Assembly: GCA_023014485.1 (NCBI GenBank)
Contig: JAJOZX010005611.1
Location: 253,001 to 317,000 of the forward strand
Length of the DNA: 64,000 nucleotides
Source of the DNA: Bathynomus jamesi
Taxonomy: Eukaryota; Arthropoda; Malacostraca; Isopoda; Cirolanidae
Direction of reading: 5' to 3'
Part shown: positions 21,057 to 32,533 of the stretch, in pieces
Position numbering within the stretch: the stretch's first letter is position 1
How the letters are laid out: each line of letters opens with the position of its first letter
Translations under genes and position numbers: made by a program
The notes under the pieces: generated by a model
Seen by the model: only the letters and a program-made list of their open reading frames with translations
The model's database searches: none
Told to the model about the DNA's origin: nothing

Positions 21057-21509
21057 ACGGCTGGCTACGATTCTTTATTAACTTTTGACCATTCCTGCAG
21101 CTGGTAGCTGTAGGCGCTACCAACTGGACTGAGCCATTAATGTATATGTATACCGTTAATGAAATTTCCCTCTTAATATGGCTATCTCATGTGAACATCT
21201 CTCTGTAATAATATGTAAAGGTTAATTGAATTGACTTTAAGTTATATATAAGGAATGACTAAACATTTGACCATTTCCTGCCGCTGGTAGCTGGTGGCAC
21301 TACCAACTGGACTGATCCATTAATATATATGTGTAGGTCAGGGCCGGATTAAGACCTTTAGAGGCCCTAAGCACTTAAAAATTTTGGTGCCCCATATATA
21401 TGTAATTCAAAATATAAACAAAAATAAACCATAAAATAAATTTTTTTTTGAAATGAAACAAAACTTACACTAAGATGGAAAATAATGTTTATTTTTGTAT
21501 ACTTCCACT

Positions 21510-24196
21510 TCATTTATATTTGAAAAGTTTTCTCCTACTTTTTTTAATTGCAAAGTCTTTGATCAGATCCTCAAAACTAATCTTACGTAACACATCTGCT
21601 TCTATACTTAGTAGAGATAAGGCATCCAGCCTGCCTTGTTGCATAGTTGTTCTGTTGGTATTTTTAATATACTTCAACTGAGAAAATGAACGCTCAGCTG
21701 AGCAATTTGTGACCATTAATGTTAAAAATATACGAAAGGCAATTTCTACATTTGGGAAGGCACACTCAATATTGTCTTCTACAATTATTTTATAAAGTTC
21801 AGCATGACTGAATCTTGTTTTTACATTTTTTTTTTGCACTGAACTTATGGCACACATATGAGTGAAACTGCTGAAGCTCAGCAGAGAAATTAGTGTTCAA
21901 GTCCTCTGGGTAAGCATCAATCATCTTTTTACAACCCTGAGAATACCTTTCAATTTCAGTAGATGATGAAGTGGTGACATTATGTGGCACATCACTAGAA
22001 AAGAAAATCTCCCTGCTATTTCTTTGTATATCTCTCCTCTTCTTCTCATCTCAGTTTCAAGTTTGTCAACAAATGTGTAAAAGGTGGTGATAAGAAATTT
22101 ATCTCTGGCATTCAGATATACTTCTGGTGCATCTCCGTCATTGGGTACCTTCTTTCTGATACGTTTGCGAGTTTGAGCTGCCTTGTAATCAACATCTGGT
22201 AGCATTTCCTTTGTAGCTGCTTCATATCTTTCAAATTCATCTCGTGAAGTGCACAGTTGGTCAGCTAATGATCCATACAGATCTGCACATGTTTTTAAGT
22301 TCACATCCTTATTCTGTAGAACTTTGCTTACTCTATGAAAATTTTGCAAAATCTCATCCCAAAAATTCAACATAAAAACGAATTCTAGCTCTTGCATCTT
22401 ATTTGCAATATTATTTGCTTCTCTTCTAGTGTCTCCCTTTTGTGACTGGTCTTCAGCTATACATTCTAACGCTTCTAAAATTTTAAGGAAAGATTTCAAA
22501 TTGCTGCTGTTGCCATAGCATGTGCCTCCCATCTGGTATCAGAGAGGGATTTTAAGACACTTTCATTTCCAATACAACCTTTAAGAATTTCCCACCTGCT
22601 GGTTGAGGCTAAAAAAAAGGTATAGAGCAACTGCACTGTAGAGAAGAAATTAACCGCCTCTTGACAGCAGTCAACAGCACTTCGGCCTACCAGATTTAGT
22701 GAATGGGCTGCACAGGGCACATATATAGCAAACTTGTTTGTTTCTAACATTTTTTGCTGCATCCCCTTATAACGCCCAGACATGTTGGCAGCGTTGTCGT
22801 AAGATTGACCCCTACATTTTGAAAAGTTTAGCTTACAAACTTCACGTAAGTACTGCAACACCTGATTTGCCATTTCCTCACCAGTATGGCTTTTCATTTT
22901 CAGAAAGGTTAAAAAGCGTTCAATAGGCTGTCCATCTTTTAAGTACCTAAGTACAACACTTAACTGATCGATATGTGATAGATCTGGTGTTGAATCAACT
23001 GACAAACTAAAATAACCAGAAGATTTTACTTCGTCAACAATGAGTGCGTGGACCTTTTGAGCCATTAGTTGAATGAGTTCCTCACAGGTGGTTTTGGACA
23101 GGTAAGAAGGATTTCCTTTGCCAGAATTTCCATATTTCAAAATGTGACCTGCTAAAAATGGATCAAACCGGCTTATGAGCTCAAGCAGCCCTAAAAAATT
23201 CCCATTCTGCAATGATCCAAATCTTTCTTCTGTTCCTCGAAAAGACAAGCCACGTTCAGCTAACGTACAAATAACAGCTATGACACGCCTCAAGACATGT
23301 TCCCAGTAATCACACTCTTCCTGAATTTGTTTTTCCAACTGTTGTCCCAACCCCGCACCTTGTCTGCGAGTTAAGTATGTTAGCATAGAGTCTCGGTGAG
23401 TAGTGCTTTTTTCATGATGATCAATTACAATAGTATTTCGCCAGTCACTGAACCCTTCTCTTATAACAAAATGTGAGACATTTTTAGGAGCAAACAGTTT
23501 ACAAACATAACAGTACACTGATCCTGTTGATGGCGAATACAATAACCACTCTCTCTTGTATTTCTCACCATTGGCTTTTGTCCCAACGAAAAGTTTTTGT
23601 GAACAGTATCTTGCTGGTTTGCCACTACTGAAATGCCGGTAAGACTTGTCAAATGGCCCATTGTGGTGTTGACAGTCACTGGGTCCACAAGCAATCCAAT
23701 AAGCCACATCATCAGCAGAGAAATCAAGCCACAACCCTGGATCTTTTGCTATATTTACTTCATCTTCTGCAGACTGATTCATTTCACCACCATCACCATG
23801 GTCCACTAAACTTTCATTTTCAGCAATTATTTCAACCCCAGAATGTCTTGTAAAGCAACTTGAATCAACATTTGCAGTAGAGGTATCAAGAGAATTTACA
23901 GGCAAAGTGAGATCAGTAGTGAGACATGTGGTAGATGAACCTGCTTGTGACACCTCGGTGATTCCAACGTCATCATATTTTGATTTTGAAGTGATAAAAG
24001 TGGTATTTGTGTCCACTTCTGATGACGGAGATTGGTTTTGATTCAGAATCGGTATATCATGTTGACGTTGTGGTCGTGGAACTTGTGTGAAGAAATCAGT
24101 CAGCTTTGCAGTCTTGGACTCTAAATCCAAAGTCTTCTCTTGTTTCTCTTTTGATAGTTTTCGCTTTTGTGCACCACTTAACTGAACACGTTTCAT
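21510..24196 (-). pseudogene. hAT transposase, ZMYM1-like (TTF/DUF4371/dimerisation domains)
   Basis: The long frame starts at MKRVQLSGAQKRKL (24196), just after a TTTTACAG acceptor-like site. A Ser/Thr-rich N-terminus leads into a TTF-type finger region with CSQKLFVG, then SVYCYVCKLFAP. The RNase H-like core has FSLSVDSTPDLSH (first Asp) and CRGQSYDNAANMSG (second Asp). The C-terminal dimerisation domain has NCSAERSFSQLKYIKN with the catalytic Glu. Frames break near 22500, 21995 and at a poly-T run near 21825; otherwise about 900 residues are readable. It is probably a recently dead copy of an autonomous element. Confidence 0.93.
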
Positions 24197-24659
24197 CTTG
24201 GTTCTTGGGGTCTGTAAAATACAGAAATAAAAAGAATATTTTATTTGTAAATTATGTGGCAATCAACACAGTTACACATATCACAATCTTGGCTTTGTTC
24301 TTTTATTCTCAGAAAGACAAAATGGGAACCGTACACAACCAAAGTGGCAATTTAAATATAAGTGGCAATTAAATATAACTCAACCGAAATATCAACTCGA
24401 AATGTTGAATACAAATCAAATCGAAAGAAGGAACCAAAAGAAGGAACCGAAAGAAGGAACCGAAACCTATAAAATAAAAATACTTAACATTAGAATTAAT
24501 AATACGCAATCTATAAAAATATCAATATTAACATTTCACTATTAACGAGCCACATTTTATATTTACATTTATTTATTTATTTAAAACACAATATTTAATT
24601 ATAGGAAATATGAACATTTGCTTAGGGCCTAAATTGTCCTAACTACGTTTGATGTTATA

Positions 24660-26057
24660 CAGTGCCCGCGAAAAGTATCCGATCACCCTTGAAATTTGTA
24701 TTTTTTACATAAAAAACAATGTTTAAATGTATACTAACCTTATATTAGTATTTTGTCATCTGTCCTTTGGTTTGGATGACTTGTTCTAGACGTTTTGGCA
24801 TGGATTTAATCAAGTTTTGACAAACTTCCACTGATATTTCCTTGCACCATACCTTTTTGATGGCCTCTTGTAATTTTTCGACTGAGCCAGTGTCGTGGCA
24901 TTCAACCTATTTTTTATTATTAGCCACAGATTTTCTATCGGATTGAGATCTGGACTATTACCAGGCCAATCCAAAATATCAAATTTATTGTCAGTAATCC
25001 ATTTTGTCACTATTTTGGCCCTGTGACATGGTGCACCATCATGCATGTATGTTTTTGTCCTTTGGATTGCCATTGCCATTAGAAGTTTATCCTGTAGCAT
25101 TGCTAAATACCGTGCACCATTCATAGTTGTGTTCTTCGGAAGAAAATATAAGTTTCCACGCCCATAGTAACCGAAACAACCCCAAACCATCACACTTGGA
25201 GGGTGTTTCATTGTCTTTAGGGAGGGTGTATTTAGGGTCCATCCTATTTGAGCCAATAGGCCGGCGAACCTTTTTTGGACAACTTCTGAATGTCAAAAAT
25301 GTCGACTCATCGCTAAATAAAACCTTCTTCCAGTCATCAACGGTCCAATGAATGTATTTTTTACAAAATGCGACACGTTTTTTACGCATTTTTTTCATTA
25401 ATGAACGGTTTCTTAGCAGCATGGCGAGATGGTAATCCGAGTTCTTTTTGGAGCCGCTCCTGGATAGTTCGTTCAGAAACACCAGATAACAAATTATTCA
25501 TATTAAATTTTATTTCTTTCGCAGTTATTGTTGGGTTTTTCAATACTAAACGTTTCATAAGTTTGTCTGTTCGCGAATTTGTTTTTCTCGGTCTGCCAGA
25601 TCGTTTTTTAGGGACTGGCGTGGTTAGGCCACCATTGTTCTTAGCCCGTGAAACCCATAAATTAACGGTACTTTGGGATATGTTTAATTCCTTAGCTATC
25701 TGTCTCTGTGATTTCCCACATGCATGCAAAGCAACAATAGCACCTCGACAATCACTCTTAAGTTGTTTTTTAGCACACATTATATATAAATTTTATTTAC
25801 ACCACTTTCTGTAAAAAAAAAAAAATATCAAGAAATTTACACAAACAGTGAAATCTGACAAATTTGAGACACAGCCACCCGCAACGAAGGCTACCAGAAC
25901 ACTAATTTGAGAATGCGTTGGATAGCTCTCATATCAGCGAGCAACCTCAAAGTTACCAGATGTCGCTAGAACAAATAGAAAGTGAATTACGTGTCTCTGA
26001 ATATTAAGGGAAAATATTGTATTTTCTTGAGTGATCGGATACTTTTCGCGGGCACTG
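24660..26057 (-). mobile_element. Tc1-family element, complete ends, nested in the hAT
   Basis: Inverted ends of at least 27 bp start CAGTGCCCGCGAAAAGTATC at 24660 and close at 26057. Both are flanked by TA. Length is 1398 bp. It must be younger than the hAT insertion. Confidence 0.95.
24745..25780 (-). pseudogene. Tc1 transposase (DD34E)
   Basis: The N-terminus has a helix-turn-helix with SQRQIAKELNISQSTV and the GRPR-like motif KRSGRPRK. The first Asp is in LFSDESTF, the second in YMHDGAPCHRA, and the Glu in NSPDLNPIENLW. There are 34 residues between the second Asp and the Glu, as in Tc1. Frames shift near 25400-25480, 25250 and 24900; the end reads MTKY with a stop at 24745. Few lesions indicate a young pseudogene. 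Confidence 0.92.
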
Positions 26058-26934
26058 TATATACATTACAAATTATTCACTCTGGTTATTACAATCTAAA
26101 TTCTTTTATACTGTTATGACAATAGATAAATAAATTATAAAATAAAGATACGTGTATGATAAAATATTGTTATATATACAAATAAAGTACACTTCATAGA
26201 CTTACCCTAGAGAAGAAGAGAGAGCAACAGATAAACTTCTTCAACGCTAATTAACTTAGGTCAGTATATCTTATTATTATAATGGCCGTGATAAACATCA
26301 CTTGATACAACAGCAATATAGAGAGTTTATAGTTTCTTTTATTTTAATATTAATTTATATTACAATTCTATAAACCTAAATCTTTCTGTAAAACAATACC
26401 AAATGATTATGTAAAATATATATTTAATATTATATGCACAAATCACACGTTCAGAATAACTTCCTATAGCACACGAAAATATTTAATCTATATGTATTTT
26501 TAATATGGCGCTCGAAGATTTGATATAAACAAAATAATAACGCAAAGCGTAAAGTGTGTGATTACAACGAAATATATTTATTCTCTCAAAAGGGTTGTTG
26601 TTCACTACAAATTCAAACAATGAAATGAAAAAAAATAAATACTATATATGAATATATATAATTCAGTTTTCAACAGCTTATAGGCTATAACCAGCCTATA
26701 AGCCGCGATTATAATAGTATAATAAATCCATGGTAAATCCGACAATGGAAAATTTCTGTGGTGCCCCCCTTCCCTTGATGCCCTAAGCACGGGCTTATTT
26801 TGCTTAATGGTTAATCCGGCCCTGGTGTAGGTAATGAAATTACTCCCTTAATACTACTTTTAATGGTATATATACAGTTTCTAAGGTAACTAAGATTCAC
26901 TGGGTAACATCTCTCCAAATAATTAAAGAGTAGA

Positions 26935-27195
26935 CTACTATCTGGCAACCCCTCCATATATAAATAATTAAAATAAATATCTGGCAACCTCCTCTAGGCA
27001 TTGAGAACATCTCTCTCTTGCCTTTAATAAGTAAATAATTAAAATAAATAGTGCTATCTGGCAACCCTTCCATATATAAATAAATTAATTAAATATCTGG
27101 CAACTCCTCCATATATAGATAAATAAAATAATATCTGGCAACCCCTCCATACATAAATAATTAAAATAAATAGTGCTATCTGGTAACCCCCGAAT
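26935..27195. repeat. Imperfect tandem repeat containing TATCTGGCAACCCCTCC
   Basis: Several units of roughly 35-50 bp contain (T)ATCTGGCAAC, CCTCCATATATAAATAA and TTAAAATAAATAGTGC. Six or more copies are visible. Confidence 0.8.
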
Positions 27196-28181
27196 TTCTA
27201 AGCCAAGTGCAAAGACCAAGAGCATCATTATGCGTCTGGCGGTCCCAGGCGAAGGATGCTCTGTCTCTCTCCTTCTTAGGTTAAGGTTTACCTTCTTAGG
27301 TTCGGGATACCCCTTCGGGGTTGAGGACATCCAACCTACTCCCCCAAAGTTGGGGTTTAGGTCAGGGTCATCCCCTTTGGGGGAGCTCATCTTCCCTCTC
27401 CCCCCAAAGCTCCCCCCTTCATGCAACTTGGGGGTTACCCCCATTTGCATGACCCCCATCCCCCTTTGCAATATCCCCACCCCTTTGCAACATTGATCAA
27501 CATTGTAATTGCATATGCACTCGAACATTTTGCGGCCATGCTACTAGCATTATTTGGTAACTGTAAACGAAACTTATCAGCTATTAAAGTAAAAGGGTTA
27601 TTGTTTTTACATCAGTTCAGAAGCCTTGAAATCTTGAAAGCAAGTATGTGAAGTATGTTTTCAAGTATGTTTTCAGTTCTTAAGGAGTTATTTTCGTTTC
27701 TGAGTAAAAGCCAGAGACAAATTTTGCAAACAATCATTCACTTTAGTTTGTTATCCGATATTTCTGTTGATTCCCCCGTAATTCACAACTGATATATATA
27801 TATATATATCATTCAACCTTAATTCTTGAACTTGGTTATTATTAAGTTTTGTTTCCTCATTTCTAAGAGTGAAGTCTTATTTGCTCTTATTTTCTTTTCA
27901 ACTCCATTTCATGACTTGAAACACGAAACGAAATTACAGTAACTGTATCTCTTTACTCTGACCAACCTTTTCAAGTTCTTTATTTAATTTTTGCTACATT
28001 TCTATACCCGGGAAGGTGAAGGTACGATCATTTTGACCTACATCAGTGGATTGCCTCTCGCTGATCTTTGATCATTCGACGTTCCACTGATCAGCGAGGA
28101 TCAGCGTCCATGTAGCTATTGGCTTTTGAGATCTCTCCAAACTCAATAATTTAACACATTAAACAGCAATTTGGAACATAG
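27196..28181. other. C-rich low-complexity block and AT-rich spacer
   Basis: 27290-27490 is rich in CCCC with short inverted GGGG/CCCC motifs; the open frames through it are compositional. The CAACATTG/TTGCAAC phrases near 27490 recur near 45290 and 48800. An imperfect palindrome with GATCAGCGAGGATCAGCG lies near 28060-28110. Confidence 0.4.
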
Positions 28182-29681
28182 AGAGAGAGAGAGAGAGACA
28201 AGTAGTTACAAGGAAAAGAAGTACCTCAAAAGGCCTTGCGGCCCATACCGAGGAGGTACCAATGGCAACGGGTGCCAGGGAAAATTTTCTACACCCTCAA
28301 ATAGTGTGCAGGACTTGGTCTAACCTCTTCTTGAAGTGATCGACAGAAGAACTGTTCACAACTTCTGAAGGTAACCTGTTCCATGTGTCACAGATCTTAT
28401 ACGTAAAGTAATTCCCACACACGCTAGTCCTAAACCGTTTCAAATCCAACTTCCAACCATTGTTGCGAGTTGGCTTATCATTTAAACTAAACATGCTTCT
28501 AAAATCGACATCGTTGAACCCGCGTAAGAGCTTGAAAACCTAGATCAGTTGACCGCACAGCCTCCGAGTTTCCAGCGAAAACAAGTTCAGGGCGCGTAAG
28601 CGTCGATTGTAGCCCATATGCCTAACGGAAGGGATTAACTTTGTGCCCTCGCCTGCATTCGCTCCAGCCTCTCAATATCTTTCCTGAGGGTGGGCGACCA
28701 GAACTGCACAGCATACTCCAGGTGCGGCCGAACCAGGGAATTGTACAGAGAGAGCACAATCTCCTTGTTCCGAAACTGAAATTGCCTCCTAATATAACCC
28801 AACAGCTTCTGGGCTTTCTTTTCCACCTCTACGCACTGTTTCGTAAACTTAAGGTCGCCGCTAATTAGCACACCCAAGTCCTTTTCCAAATCAGTCGCCT
28901 TGATATTACTCCCCAACATCGAGTAGTCCGACTTGGGATTGGCGTAGCCAATGTGCATCACTTTGCATTTACCCAAGTTAAAAGGCATTTGCCATTTTTC
29001 GGACCACTCTCCGGACCTACCAAGGTCCGCACGCAGTTCCTCGATCGCTTCGGGCGTCCCAACATTGGCCCCAAGCTTAGTGTCATCAGCGAATTTGGCG
29101 ATCCAACTGACGATGCCACCGTCGATATCATTTATGTAAATGATAAATGATAAACAACAGTGGCCCCAAAACGGAACCCTGAGGAACCCCACTAGTAACC
29201 GAGGCCCAACCAGAACTAACCCCTTTAATTACAACCCTCTGCCGCCTATTCTTCAGCCAGTTTTCAATCCACCTACCTACTTCCCCACCGATACCCAGCG
29301 CGCGGACTTTCGCCATTAGCCGGCGGTGAGGTACCTTATCAAAGGCTTTCTGAAAGTCGAGATAAAGTATATCAATCTCCCTACTCTTATCATACTCACT
29401 CAACATGACGTGGAAAAACTCGAGCAAGTTGGTGAGACACGACCTATGCCATCTAAATCCATGTTGGGAGTCCCCAAGCAGCTTGTAGGAATCCAAATGG
29501 TCAACGATCCTATCCGCTATTATCCCTTCTAATAATTTACCTACAACTGAAGTGAGACTAATGGAACGATAGTTCCCTGGACTTTCGTGATCCCCTTTCT
29601 TAAAGATAAGGGTCACGTTGGCTTCCCTCCAGTCACCAGGCACCTGGCCTGTCTCCAACGATTTGTTGAAGACTGTAGCCA

Positions 29682-29683
<2 letters not shown>
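28182..29683 (-). pseudogene. CR1/Jockey-like LINE, 5'-truncated
   Basis: The reverse transcriptase reads leftward from 29658: NYRSISLTSVVGKLLE, then IDILYLDFQKAFDKVPH (the first catalytic Asp), SGVPQGSVLGPLLF, FADDTKLG with the catalytic pair, and KDLGVLIS. The tail includes SLVRPHLEYAVQFWSP and ends in TWNRLPSEVVNSSSVDHFKKRLD near 28300. Frames break near 29150 and 28500-28630. The 3' end runs into (GA)n at 28182 and the 5' end stops at a longer (GA)n at 29683. No endonuclease domain remains. Confidence 0.88.
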
Positions 29684-29731
<48 letters not shown>

Positions 29732-30479
29732 TTTTATCGCACAAATGGAGTTCTACTGTAACATCGATTTTTATCCTAAATAAATATTTTTATGAAACAA
29801 AAAAATTAAACCAATTTATGTTTTTGAAATGTTTATTTAAAACAATATTTACTTATTTTGCCCCCAACCGGGGTTCGAGCTAGACAAAATGCAAAATACT
29901 TTTTGCAGTTTAGACAAAATACTGTCAATTTTCTTTCAGTGAATGTAACTTAATAATACAGGGTGATAAACTCAAAAGTGTGCACCACGGTTATTGTAAC
30001 ACATTCTACAATGCACACTTTTAAATTGATTATCCTGTCGTATTTACAGGTACAACGCTTGAATGATTTTTCTAAGCACGTATTAATTATATTTGAAAAT
30101 CGAGCATGTAATTGTTTTATTTTAAATAAGTTAATATTTTGGTTCCGCTTAAAAAATATAGAATTTTAATTTAAACGCTGTAGATCAATAGATTGAACTT
30201 TTCATGCAGAAAAATCAGATATTTTTGTTTGAGAACTAATTTAAACATTGAACCACACGAGAAAATTTATTTATTTAATGCAATTAATGAATCTACGTTC
30301 TCCTTTCGAGCCTTTAATCAAAGTCAATTTCACCGTCGTGTGAGGAAGGTCCTTCGAATAGAGAAACGGTCAACAATCCGTGATTAATTGTTTCCACTGA
30401 ATCTTTTGATGTTAAATGTAGACAATGAAGAAGTAGAATTACGGCATAACCGCTAAATTACAACAATAGAACTACTGTA
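29684..30479. other. (GA)n tract and AT-rich spacer
   Basis: (GA)n occupies about 29684-29728. Then follows AT-rich DNA without genes. A phrase CTCCTTTCGAGCCTTTAATC near 30300 recurs near 33175 within similar surroundings, so it is a dispersed repeat of unknown type. Confidence 0.5.
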
Positions 30480-31852
30480 CAGGGTGTTCGAAAAGTTCCA
30501 TTACCCCCTACAAAATGTACATATTGTAATACCAATTTTATTTTTGTGTGATTAATTGAATTTATATGTGATTCATTGACATTTTTTTTCTTTTCCAGGT
30601 ATTAGAGTTGTGTGAACAATGGCAGCCTAGTCCACTTACACTCTGGAAGAAAGGATAGTGACGAACACATAGGCTCATGAAAGGTCACATACTGGCAAAA
30701 CGATGCATGATATTCAGAATTATTTCAACTCAAGATTCAATAAGGCTGCACCACCAAACAAGACGGTATTACGCTGGGAGAAAAGTTGTTTGAAACTGGC
30801 TCCATCAAGGACAGACCAATGTCTGGAAGACCAACAATGCAAGCAGAACAATGTGAAGGTGTGATTGCATCGGTGGCTCGTTCACCGAAAAAATCACTTC
30901 GAAACGATTGCAAGAACTTGCAGTCCCCTTGTCCACAATGAGAGATCACATGACAAAAGATCTCGGCATGAAACCATACCGCTTGTCATTTGTTAATGAA
31001 TTAAGCGATACAGACATGCAGAAACAATATGAAGCCTGTGAATGGTTTTTGACCGTTTTTCCAACAATTCCTGCACGTGGAACAGTGATTTTTTCTGACG
31101 AGTGTGCAGTTTATCGTAGCGCCAAAATGAGAAATGTTTACTTCTGGAGCAAGGAAAATCCACACTTCTTTGAGGAACTGGAACACCATCCCCCGCATGA
31201 GATGATATGGGCTGCAATGTCTGTCACGAACTTGTTCGGTCCATATTTTTTGAGGATCCTGTCAACCAAACTGCCTACCTCAACATGTTATCGGACTGGT
31301 TTGTGCCTGAGCTCGAACGTTTAGGGCTGTTTGGTCGGGTGTGGACAAGACGGGGCTCCGGTTCATTTTGTCATTAATGTGAGGGAATTCCTCAACGAAG
31401 TGTTCAGAGACAAAGGGATCAGCCGTGGCTCGCAACATTTACCTACCCCTCTTCAGTGGCCGCCCAGAAGTCCAGAGCTGTCTTCATGTGACAATGCGTT
31501 ATGGGGTTTCGACAAGCAGAACGTATCCCAGGTGCGTTACCGCACAACAGAGGAACTGAAACCTGCTGTTCGAAATGCACTTGGTGCATTCACTCCAACA
31601 ATGTTGCGTCGATTCTCACACTGCGCATGGAGGCGCATAATCCTTTGTTACGAAAATAATGGCGCACACAGATATTCTTAATTAGTAACTGTAATTAGTA
31701 GCTGTATTTACTGTAATTAAAGTAATTGTTGCTAGTGGCTTGTTTCTTAAATTACACCTACCACATACAAATACAATTAATCACACAAAAATAAAATTGG
31801 TATTACAATATGTACATTTTGTAGGGGGTGACGGGACTTTTCGAGCACTGTG
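30480..31852 (+). mobile_element. mariner-like element with TIRs of about 75 bp
   Basis: The left end CAGGGTGTTCGAAAAGTTCC (30480) and right end closing at 31852 are inverted, flanked by TA. The TIRs extend through TACAAAATGTACATATTGTA and a shared ATTTTTGTGTGATTAATTG segment. Total 1373 bp. Outermost bases differ between the ends. Confidence 0.88.
30618..31681 (+). pseudogene. mariner-like transposase of the long-spacing DDxD type
   Basis: The N-terminus (about 30618) reads STYTLEERIVTN with two nonsense codons. Then NKTVLRWEK and GRPTMQ, with a shift near 30785. The catalytic frame has VIFSDECAVYRS (first Asp), GCGQDGAPVHFV (second Asp) and SPELSSCDNALWGFDK (third Asp). There are 46 residues between the last two Asp residues, wider than in mariner sensu stricto. 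Frame breaks are near 30785, 30890 and 31325. It ends ENNGAHRYS. Confidence 0.85.
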
Positions 31853-31889
31853 TACATAACTTATACCTATTGACTGAATTACAACCACT

Positions 31890-32235
31890 AAATGACATTT
31901 ATTGGAATACGAGTTCTGGACCACAACTACTAAATTATGATTCCTTAACTACAGCCACTAATTTACGACTACTACACTATAACAACTGAACATCAGCTAT
32001 TGATATGTAACTACTAAACTACGACCACTTAACAACAACTAAATTACAGTTATTGAACTACAATTACTAAGCTACAAACTCTGTGCCACAACTATTAAAC
32101 TACAACCACTAAATTACAACTACTAAACTATACTGAACTTCAACTACCGAACTACAACTACTCAATTATAACTACTAAACTACAACCGCTAAACTACAAA
32201 TACTACAACTACTAAATCACAGCAACTAAACTAAG
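31890..32235. repeat. Degenerate short tandem repeat (CTACAACTACTAAA)n
   Basis: About 350 bp is built from variants of a 9-15 bp unit, CTACAACTACTAAA. It is strand-asymmetric and low in G. Confidence 0.85.
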
Positions 32236-32533
32236 CTCTATGTCCTTGAAACCTTTTAACGGGTAATTTAGATTTCTACGGATCAGAAATCTAATTTTAT
32301 TAAAAGTTACTTCACGCTTTCCTGAAAATTTTTACTCTTTGTGAACAATGTAAATGCGTTTAAGTGCATTAACCGTACCAAAGATGAAAAAGCAAAAGGC
32401 ATTAAAGTGGGAACTTGGAGCTAATTTTGGAGCATGTTCGAGCCCCACCAAGTCCTAGTTTCCCACTTTATCGCCTTTTCCCCTTCCATGTCCTTCAGCA
32501 TTTTGTAAAATAGGTATTTTCTTCTGCTTTCAG

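Larger units (their letters stand above)
21339..26824 (-). mobile_element. hAT transposon (ZMYM1-like group), near complete, with nested Tc1
   Basis: Inverted ends CAGGGCCGGATTAAG (21339) and CTTAATGGTTAATCCGGCCCTG (26824) are flanked by a perfect 8-bp target duplication, GTGTAGGT (21331-21338 and 26825-26832). The transposase is on the minus strand at 21510-24196. A complete Tc1 element at 24660-26057 is nested on the 5' side of the gene. Without it the element is about 4.1 kb. Confidence 0.95.

Noticed and set aside
27085..27528. 147-codon open frame with Gly/Pro/Lys-rich sequence
   Set aside because: It crosses a C-rich low-complexity block, has overlapping frames on both strands and no recognisable domain.
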